A stretch of DNA of 64,000 nt from positions 22,795 to 86,794 of the forward strand of contig DATGGA010000034.1 of NCBI GenBank assembly GCA_035308765.1, read 5' to 3'. Positions 27,148 through 33,463 of the stretch are shown piece after piece; the stretch's first letter is position 1; each line of letters begins with the position of its first letter. The DNA is from RBG-16-66-20 sp035308765. Lineage in GTDB: Bacteria; Pseudomonadota; Gammaproteobacteria; Burkholderiales; SG8-39. The notes under the pieces are model-generated. The model had not been told where the DNA came from. It worked only from the letters and a program-made list of their open reading frames with translations, and searched no databases. The position numbers and the translations under genes were made by a program.

Positions 27148-27163
27148 TGGCACGGCGCTTGCA
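27148..27163 (+). promoter_or_regulatory. Sigma-54 promoter of the nitrate assimilation operon
   Basis: TGGCACGGCGCTTGCA is a full match to the -24/-12 sigma-54 consensus (TGGCAC, five bases, TTGCA). The predicted start near 27174 puts the first ANTAR hairpin about 9 bases into the transcript. With the NtrC-like site upstream, this indicates activation under nitrogen limitation. Confidence 0.88.
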
Positions 27164-27182
27164 AACCTAACCACATGGGTTC

Positions 27183-27219
27183 GGGCGCAATGGCGCGCCC
27201 GGCCGGAACAAAGGTGTTC
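27183..27219 (+). ncRNA. NasT-responsive ANTAR tandem-hairpin leader element
   Basis: Two adjacent stem-loops both carry hexanucleotide loops with A at position 1 and G at position 4, the known ANTAR target rule. P1: GGGCGC/GCGCCC around loop AAUGGC (27183-27200). P2: GAAC/GUUC around loop AAAGGU (27206-27219), after a 5-base linker. The 3' strand of P2 is also the 5' strand of the downstream terminator, so the two folds exclude each other. Confidence 0.88.
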
Positions 27220-27263
27220 GTCGCGAACCGAGAAATGGGTTCGTCCGAGCGCCTTTTTATTTT
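27213..27263 (+). terminator. Leader terminator controlled by NasT
   Basis: GGUGUUCG (27213-27220) pairs with CGAGCGCC (27246-27253) to form an 8-bp outer stem with two G-U pairs. Inside it CGAACC/GGUUCG (27224-27243) forms a second stem. The structure is followed by TTTTTATTTT. It lies 12 bases upstream of nrtA. Binding of NasT to P2 would sequester 27216-27219 and allow read-through. Confidence 0.82.
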
Positions 27264-27274
27264 GGGAGATCGAA

Positions 27275-28522
27275 ATGAATGGATCGGCCGGTGGCAAGCG
27301 ACGCGGGTTCCTCAAGCAGGCGGCGGCGGCCAGCCTCATGAGCCTGGTTCCCAATGCGGTACGCACCGGCGCCTGGGCGGCCGGTTCCGACGCGCCGGAG
27401 AAAAAGGAATTGAAAGTCGGCTTCATCCCGCTCACCGACTGTTCCTCGGTGGTGATGGCCTCGGTGATGGAGTTCGACAAGAAATACGGCATCAAGATCA
27501 TTCCCTCAAAAGAGGCCTCCTGGGCGGCGGTGCGGGACAAACTGGTCAACGGCGAACTGGATGCCGCGCACGTGCTCTACGGCCTGATCTACGGTCTGCA
27601 GATGGGCGTCGGCGGCCCGAAGAAAGACATGGCCGTGCTGATGAATCTGAACAACAACGGCCAGGCCATCACCCTGTCGCGCAAGCTCTACGACAAGGGC
27701 GTGAAGGACGGGACGAGCCTGAAAGCGCTGATCGACAAGGAGAAGGGCGAATACACCTTCGCGCAGACTTTTCCCACCGGCACGCACGCCATGTGGCTCT
27801 ACTACTGGCTGGCGGCCAACGGCATTCATCCTTTCGCCGACGTAAAGACGATCACCGTGCCGCCGCCGCAGATGGTGGCCAACATGCGCGTCGGCAACAT
27901 GGAAGGCTTCTGCGTCGGTGAACCCTGGAACAACCGCGCCATCGTGGACAAGATCGGCTTCACCGCCGTCACCACCCAGGAAATCTGGAAGGACCATCCG
28001 GAGAAGACGCTCGGCTGCTCGGCCGAATTCATACAGAAGAATCCGAATACCGCGCGCGCCATGACCGCCGCCGTGCTCGAAGCAGGGCGCTGGATCGATG
28101 CCTCGCTCATCAACCGGCAGAAAACCGCCGAGGTCGTATCCGACAAGTCCTACGTCAACACCGACAAGGACGTCATCGTGGCCAGGATGCTGGGTCGCTA
28201 CGACAACGGCATCGGCAAGGTCTGGGACGACAAGGACTACATGAAGTTCTACAACAATGGCTACGTCAATTTCCCGTACCTATCGGACGGCATGTGGTTC
28301 ATGACGCAGCACCGGCGATGGGGCCTGCTCAAGGAAGATCCGGATTACCTCGCCATCGCGAAGAAGGTGAACCGGATCGACGTATACACCGAGGCCGCGA
28401 CAATGACCAAGACGCCGCTGCCGAAGGATCCGATGCGCACCGCCAAGCTCATCGACGGCGTGATCTGGGATGGCAGGGATCCGAAGAAGTACGCCGGCAG
28501 TTTCAAGGTGAAGGTGGCTTGA
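27275..28522 (+). CDS. nrtA: Nitrate ABC transporter substrate-binding protein NrtA
   Basis: Nitrate/nitrite-binding protein of the NrtA/CmpA/NasS family, 415 residues. The N-terminus carries a twin-arginine signal (KRRGFLKQAAAASLM), so the folded protein is exported to the periplasm. The body has LKVGFIPLTDCSSVVMA, AAHVLYGLIYGLQMGVGG, FPTGTHAMWLYYWLAANG and GNMEGFCVGEPWNNRA, all typical of nitrate binders. It is the first gene after the NasT-controlled leader and overlaps no other gene; nrtB starts 1 base after its stop. It is also the only NasS-like protein in the window. Confidence 0.93.
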   Translation: MNGSAGGKRRGFLKQAAAASLMSLVPNAVRTGAWAAGSDAPEKKELKVGFIPLTDCSSVVMASVMEFDKKYGIKIIPSKEASWAAVRDKLVNGELDAAHVLYGLIYGLQMGVGGPKKDMAVLMNLNNNGQAITLSRKLYDKGVKDGTSLKALIDKEKGEYTFAQTFPTGTHAMWLYYWLAANGIHPFADVKTITVPPPQMVANMRVGNMEGFCVGEPWNNRAIVDKIGFTAVTTQEIWKDHPEKTLGCSAEFIQKNPNTARAMTAAVLEAGRWIDASLINRQKTAEVVSDKSYVNTDKDVIVARMLGRYDNGIGKVWDDKDYMKFYNNGYVNFPYLSDGMWFMTQHRRWGLLKEDPDYLAIAKKVNRIDVYTEAATMTKTPLPKDPMRTAKLIDGVIWDGRDPKKYAGSFKVKVA

Positions 28523-28523
28523 G

Positions 28524-29402
28524 ATGAGCGCGGTACCGGTATCGATCCGCACTGAGCCGCAACCGGCTGCGGCTGTATTGCCGATGCGCAGCGAAGACAC
28601 CGCGCCGAAGGCATCCGATCGCCATCGCCGGGTGCGCGCGCCGGAATGGATGGTGAGCGCGCTGGCGATGGTCGCGGGCATTGCCGTCTTCGTCGTCGCC
28701 TGGGCCATCGTCGCGCGCAAAGGCGGCGCCATTCCCGGCCCTGGCGTGGTCTGGAAAGAGGCAATGGTCATTTTCTCCGACCCGTTCTACTCGAAAGGTC
28801 CGAACGACCAGGGCATCGGCTGGAACGTGCTGTCGTCGCTCAAGCGCGTCGGCATCGGTTTCGGGCTCGCCGCGACGGCCGGCATTCCGGCGGGCTTCAT
28901 CATCGGCCGATTCAAGTTCCTGTCCGACATGGCGGCGCCGATCATCGCCATGCTGAAACCCGTGTCGCCGCTCGCCTGGCTGCCGATCGGGCTGCTGCTC
29001 TTCAAGGCCGCCAATCCCGCGGCGATCTACGTCATCTTCGTCTGCAGCCTGTGGCCGATGATCGTCAATACCGCGGTCGGCGTGCGCCAGATCCCGCAGG
29101 ACTACCTGAACGTCGCGCGCGTGCTCAATCTGTCCGAATGGAAGGTGTTCACCACCATCCTGTTTCCCGCAGTGCTGCCGTACATGATCACCGGCGTGCG
29201 CCTGTCCATCGGGGTCGCGTGGCTGGTGATCGTCGCCGCCGAGATGCTGACCGGCGGCGTCGGCATCGGCTTCTGGGTGTGGGACGAATGGAACAACCTG
29301 AAGGTGGAGCACATCATCATCGCAATTTTCACCATCGGCATCGTGGGGCTGCTGCTGGAGCAGGCGTTGGTGCTGCTCGCCAAGCGCTTCAGCTACAACT
29401 GA
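28524..29402 (+). CDS. nrtB: Nitrate ABC transporter permease NrtB
   Basis: Permease of 292 residues with about six membrane segments. After a charged N-terminal region (PEWMVSALAMVAGIAVFVVAW is TM1), the permease fold includes AGIPAGFIIGRFKFLSDMAAPIIAMLKPVSPLAWLPIGLLLF and the EAA loop DYLNVARVLNLSEWKVFTTILFPAVLPYMITG. The family matches NrtB/SsuC-type importers. It lies between nrtA and the ATPase gene in a tight operon. Confidence 0.92.
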   Translation: MSAVPVSIRTEPQPAAAVLPMRSEDTAPKASDRHRRVRAPEWMVSALAMVAGIAVFVVAWAIVARKGGAIPGPGVVWKEAMVIFSDPFYSKGPNDQGIGWNVLSSLKRVGIGFGLAATAGIPAGFIIGRFKFLSDMAAPIIAMLKPVSPLAWLPIGLLLFKAANPAAIYVIFVCSLWPMIVNTAVGVRQIPQDYLNVARVLNLSEWKVFTTILFPAVLPYMITGVRLSIGVAWLVIVAAEMLTGGVGIGFWVWDEWNNLKVEHIIIAIFTIGIVGLLLEQALVLLAKRFSYN

Positions 29403-29415
29403 GGAGGAATAGCCC

Positions 29416-30207
29416 GTGAACACTGACAAATATCTGCGCATCGAGAACCTCGGCATGACCTTCGAGACCAGGAAGGGCGACTTCGTCGCGATCGAGCGCA
29501 TCGACCTCACCGTGAAAAAGGGCGATTTCGTTTCCCTGATCGGGCATTCCGGCTGCGGCAAATCCACGTTGCTCAACCTGGTCGCGGGCCTGCTGCGGCC
29601 GACCGAAGGCGGCATCCTGCTGGCCGAGCGGGAAATCACCGGACCCGGCCCGGATCGCGGCGTGGTGTTCCAAAACCACTCGCTGCTGCCGTGGCTGACC
29701 TGCTTCGACAACGTCTATCTCGCCGTTGAAAGGGTTTTCCCCGAGAAAAAAAATCTCTTGAAAGAGCGAACCCACAAGGCGCTGGCGATGGTCGGGCTGA
29801 CATCGGCCGAGGCCAGGTACCCGCACGAGATCTCGGGCGGCATGAAGCAGCGCGTCGGCATCGCCCGCGCGCTCGCGATCGAGCCCAAGGTCATGCTGCT
29901 GGACGAACCGTTCGGCGCGCTGGACGCACTCACCCGCGCCAACCTCCAGGACGAGTTGATGCGCATCGTCCAGAGCACCGGCGCAACCGTATTGATGGTG
30001 ACCCATGACGTGGACGAGGCGGTACTGCTCTCGGACCGCATCGTGATGATGACCAACGGCCCGGCGGCGCGCATCGGCGGCGTGCTGGAAGTGGATCTGG
30101 AGCGGCCGCGCGACCGCCTCGCGCTCGCCGGCAGCCGCCGCTATATGGAACTGCGCACGACCGTGATGGACTTCCTTTACCGCAAACAACTCAGGCAGGC
30201 CGCGTGA
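29416..30207 (+). CDS. nrtD: Nitrate ABC transporter ATP-binding protein
   Basis: ATPase of 263 residues. Walker A is GHSGCGKST, Q-loop VVFQNHSLLPWLT, signature ISGGMKQRVGIARAL, Walker B VMLLDEPFGALD and H-loop VTHDVDEAV. It is the short NrtD-type form without the extra NrtA-like domain of cyanobacterial NrtC. It starts at GTG 29416 behind GAGGAGGAAT. The coding sequence contains the A8 run GAGAAAAAAAAT (29744-29754) encoding E-K-K-N, an unusual slippage-prone tract in a GC-rich gene. Confidence 0.92.
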   Translation: MNTDKYLRIENLGMTFETRKGDFVAIERIDLTVKKGDFVSLIGHSGCGKSTLLNLVAGLLRPTEGGILLAEREITGPGPDRGVVFQNHSLLPWLTCFDNVYLAVERVFPEKKNLLKERTHKALAMVGLTSAEARYPHEISGGMKQRVGIARALAIEPKVMLLDEPFGALDALTRANLQDELMRIVQSTGATVLMVTHDVDEAVLLSDRIVMMTNGPAARIGGVLEVDLERPRDRLALAGSRRYMELRTTVMDFLYRKQLRQAA

Positions 30208-30208
30208 G

Positions 30209-30946
30209 ATGCGCCCCCGCGTCACCCTGATCGGCGCCGGGCCCGGCGATCCCGAGTTGCTGACGCTCAAGGCGGCGCGCGCGCTGGCTGCCGCCGACGT
30301 GGTGCTGGTGGACGACCTGGTCAATCGCGGCTGCCTCGCGCACCTACGCGGAGATGCCAGGATCATCGAGGTCGGCAAGCGAGGCGGTTGCAAATCGACG
30401 CCGCAGGCGTTCATCGAAAAACTCCTGGTTCTGTATGCAAGAGAGAAAAAAAATGTTGTGCGCCTCAAAGGCGGGGATCCCTTCGTATTCGGGCGTGGCG
30501 GTGAGGAGGTCGAAGCACTGCGGGCACAGGGCATCGAGGTCGAGGTGATTCCCGGGATCACCGCCGGTACGGCAGTTCCGGCCTCGATCGGCATTCCTGT
30601 GACGCATCGCGACCTGGCCCGCGGCGTCACGTTCGTGACCGGGCACACGAAAGATGGAATGGAACCCGATTGGCAGGCGCTGGCTCGCTCGCGCACGACG
30701 CTTGTGATTTATATGGGGTTGAGCAGCCTGGAGAAAATTCTTTTTTCTCTGAAAGCGGCGGGCATGGATCCTGCGACCCCTGCCTGCATCATCGAGAACG
30801 GCACGCTGTGCAACCAGAGGCAGCGCATCGCGACCCTCGGCACTTTGTCTGCCGCCGGATTTGCGAGCCCCGCGCTGATCGTCATCGGCGATGTCGTTCG
30901 TTTCGCCCGTGACACGGCCGCCCTGCCCAGGGCAAAGGCAGCCTGA
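30209..30946 (+). CDS. cobA: Uroporphyrinogen-III C-methyltransferase (SUMT)
   Basis: SAM-dependent methyltransferase of 245 residues. It makes precorrin-2 on the way to siroheme, the cofactor of NirB. Motifs are LIGAGPGDPELLTLKAARAL, VRLKGGDPFVFGRGGEEVEAL and GVTFVTGHTKDG. It is a stand-alone SUMT domain without the CysG oxidase/ferrochelatase part, so the later siroheme steps must be encoded elsewhere. It lies 1 base after nrtD and its stop overlaps nirB by one base (TGATG). It also carries an A8 run (30446-30453) in the same GAG-AAA-AAA-AAT codon string as nrtD. Confidence 0.93.
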   Translation: MRPRVTLIGAGPGDPELLTLKAARALAAADVVLVDDLVNRGCLAHLRGDARIIEVGKRGGCKSTPQAFIEKLLVLYAREKKNVVRLKGGDPFVFGRGGEEVEALRAQGIEVEVIPGITAGTAVPASIGIPVTHRDLARGVTFVTGHTKDGMEPDWQALARSRTTLVIYMGLSSLEKILFSLKAAGMDPATPACIIENGTLCNQRQRIATLGTLSAAGFASPALIVIGDVVRFARDTAALPRAKAA

Positions 30947-33459
30947 TGCACATCGCCGTCATCGGCAACGGGATGGTCGGCCAGAGGTTCCTCGAGCAGC
31001 TGGTCGCGCGCAACCGTCACTGCGAGGTCACCGTGTTCTGCGAGGAGCCGCGCCCGGCCTACGACCGGGTGCAGTTGACGAGCTTCTTCTCGGGCAAGAG
31101 CGCGCAGGATCTGAACGTCGTGCCGGACAGGTTTTTTCAGGAGCATGGCCTGACGCTGCGCCTCAATGACAGCGTGTTGGCCGTCGACCCCGCGCGCAAG
31201 GTGGTGCGCTCCGCGCGCTACAAGGAAGTGCCCTACGACAAGCTGGTGATCGCGACCGGCTCCTATCCGTTCGTACCGCCGGTGTCGGGCCGGGACCGGC
31301 GCGACTGCTTCGTCTACCGCACCATCGAGGATCTCGAGGTGATCACGTCCGTCGCGAAGCGATCCAAAGTCGGCGTCGTCATCGGCGGCGGGCTGCTCGG
31401 CCTGGAAGCCGCCAAGGCGCTGCAGGACCTCGGCCTCGAAACGCACGTCGTGGAATTCGCTTCGCGCCTGATGGCGGTGCAGCTCGACGACTCCGCCGGA
31501 CGGCTCCTGCGCCGCAAGATCGAGGCGCTGGGCGCCAGGATTCACCTGCAGAAGAGCACCAGGGAAATCGTTGACGGCAAAGTGTGCCGGCACAAGCTCG
31601 TGTTCGCCGACGGTACCAATCTCGAGAGCGACCTGATCGTCTTCTCCGCAGGCATCCGGCCGCGCGACGAACTCGCGCGCGCCGCCGGCCTGGCCGTCGG
31701 GGAGCGCGGCGGCATCCAAATCAACTCGCACTGCCAGACCACCAATCCCGACATCTACGCGGTCGGGGAGTGCGCGCTATGGGAAGGTCGCATCTTCGGG
31801 CTGGTGGCGCCCGGCTACCAGATGGCCGAGGTCGCGGCGCGCCACCTGCTCGGCGAGACGCAGCTGCAGTTCCTCGGCGCCGACATGAGCACCAAGCTCA
31901 AGCTGATGGGCGTGGACGTGTGTTCGATCGGCGACGCCCACGGCAGCGCGCCCGGCGCGCTCAACTACGTGTTCACCGACGAGGCGGCCGGCGTCTACAA
32001 GAAGCTGGTGGTCGCGGAAGACCGCAAGCAGCTGCTGGGCGCGATCCTGGTCGGCGACGCTGCCGACTACGGGACGCTCCTGCAGATGGCGCTCAACCCG
32101 CTGCCGCTGCCGGAGCACCCCGAGGAGCTGATCCTGCCCGCGCGCGAAGGCAAGAAGGGACTGGGGATCGAGCTGCTGCCCGATTCGGCGCTGGTGTGCT
32201 CCTGCAATGGAGTGACGAAAGGGGCGATCTGCGCCGCAATTGCTGCCGGCTGTAACTCTTTAGGAAGTCTGAAAACAAAAACAAGAGCAGCGACCGGCTG
32301 CGGCGGCTGCGGCCCGCTCGCCAAGCAGATCCTCGACGCCGAAATGAAGAAGCAGGGCTTCAAGGTCAACAACAATCTCTGCGAGCACTTCGCCTATTCG
32401 CGGCAGGAACTTTTTCATTTGGTCAAAATAAATTCGATAAAGAGTTTCGATCAACTGATCACGCAACATGGAAGAGGAAGAGGCTGCGACATCTGCAAGC
32501 CGGCGGCAGCCTCGATCTTCGCCTCATGCTGGAACGAGATGGTCCTCAAGCCCAGGCACGCGCCGCTGCAGGATACGAACGACCATTTCCTTGCCAACCT
32601 GCAGAAGGACGGCACTTATTCGGTGGTGCCGCGCGTGCCGGGCGGCGAAATCACGCCGGCCAGGCTGATCGCCATCGGCGAAGTGGCGAAGAAGTACGGC
32701 CTCTACACCAAGATCACCGGCGCGCAGCGCATCGACCTGTTCGGCGCGCGCGTCGAACAGCTGCCGCTGGTGTGGAAGGAGCTGATCGACGCCGGCTTTG
32801 AATCCGGCCACGCCTACGGCAAGGCGCTGCGCACCGTTAAATCCTGCGTCGGCAGCACCTGGTGCCGCTACGGCGTGCAGGACTCGGTGGCGATGGCGAT
32901 CCGCATCGAGCAGCGCTACCGCGGCCTGCGCTCGCCGCACAAGCTGAAAATGGCGGTCTCCGGCTGCACGCGCGAGTGCGCCGAGGCGCAGGGCAAGGAC
33001 GTGGGCGTGATCGCCACCGAAAAGGGCTGGAACATGTACGTCTGCGGCAACGGCGGCATGAAGCCGCGGCACGCCGACCTGCTCGCCAGGGATCTGGACG
33101 ATGAAACCCTGATCCGCTACATCGACCGCTTCCTCATGCTCTACATCCGCACCGGCGACCGGCTGCAGCGCACCAGCGTCTGGCTCGAGAACCTGGAGGG
33201 CGGCATCGACTACGTTCGCAGGGCCGTATGCGAGGACTCACTGGGGATCGGCGCCGAGCTGGAGGCCGACATGCAGAAGTTCGTCGACAGCTACGCCTGC
33301 GAATGGAAGCAGGCGATCGAATCGCCCGAGATCCTCAAGCGTTTCCGCCACTTTGTGAACAGCGACGAGCCGGACAGCAACGTGGTGTTCGTCGCCGAGC
33401 GCGAGCAGATCCGGCCGGCGCGCCCGGATGAACGGGAAACCGACCTTGAAGTTGCGTGA
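30946..33459 (+). CDS. nirB: Assimilatory nitrite reductase (NADH), large subunit NirB
   Basis: Reduces nitrite to ammonium with NADH in the cytoplasm; 837 residues, normal for NirB. Domain order: FAD/NAD(P)-binding oxidoreductase (IAVIGNGMVGQRF to about residue 400), two BFD-like [2Fe-2S] modules (LVCSCNGVTKG...TGCGGCGPL and the ALC-type module ending GCDICKPAAASI), then the sulfite/nitrite reductase ferredoxin-like and 4Fe-4S/siroheme domains. The cluster ligands C634 and C640 (SCVGSTWC) and C674 and C678 (SGCTREC) are intact. It is followed 4 bases later by the nirD-nasA fusion. Confidence 0.95.
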   Translation: MHIAVIGNGMVGQRFLEQLVARNRHCEVTVFCEEPRPAYDRVQLTSFFSGKSAQDLNVVPDRFFQEHGLTLRLNDSVLAVDPARKVVRSARYKEVPYDKLVIATGSYPFVPPVSGRDRRDCFVYRTIEDLEVITSVAKRSKVGVVIGGGLLGLEAAKALQDLGLETHVVEFASRLMAVQLDDSAGRLLRRKIEALGARIHLQKSTREIVDGKVCRHKLVFADGTNLESDLIVFSAGIRPRDELARAAGLAVGERGGIQINSHCQTTNPDIYAVGECALWEGRIFGLVAPGYQMAEVAARHLLGETQLQFLGADMSTKLKLMGVDVCSIGDAHGSAPGALNYVFTDEAAGVYKKLVVAEDRKQLLGAILVGDAADYGTLLQMALNPLPLPEHPEELILPAREGKKGLGIELLPDSALVCSCNGVTKGAICAAIAAGCNSLGSLKTKTRAATGCGGCGPLAKQILDAEMKKQGFKVNNNLCEHFAYSRQELFHLVKINSIKSFDQLITQHGRGRGCDICKPAAASIFASCWNEMVLKPRHAPLQDTNDHFLANLQKDGTYSVVPRVPGGEITPARLIAIGEVAKKYGLYTKITGAQRIDLFGARVEQLPLVWKELIDAGFESGHAYGKALRTVKSCVGSTWCRYGVQDSVAMAIRIEQRYRGLRSPHKLKMAVSGCTRECAEAQGKDVGVIATEKGWNMYVCGNGGMKPRHADLLARDLDDETLIRYIDRFLMLYIRTGDRLQRTSVWLENLEGGIDYVRRAVCEDSLGIGAELEADMQKFVDSYACEWKQAIESPEILKRFRHFVNSDEPDSNVVFVAEREQIRPARPDERETDLEVA

Positions 33460-33463
33460 GGCC

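Noticed and set aside
32151..32580. Apparent loss of cysteines in the second BFD module of NirB
   Set aside because: The pattern (single Cys in LCEHFAYS, then GCDICKP) also occurs in typical NirB proteins, so it is not a defect.
33428..33463. Upstream ATG for the nirD-nasA gene inside nirB
   Set aside because: It adds 12 residues not expected in NirD. ATG 33464, four bases after the nirB stop, gives the normal NirD start.
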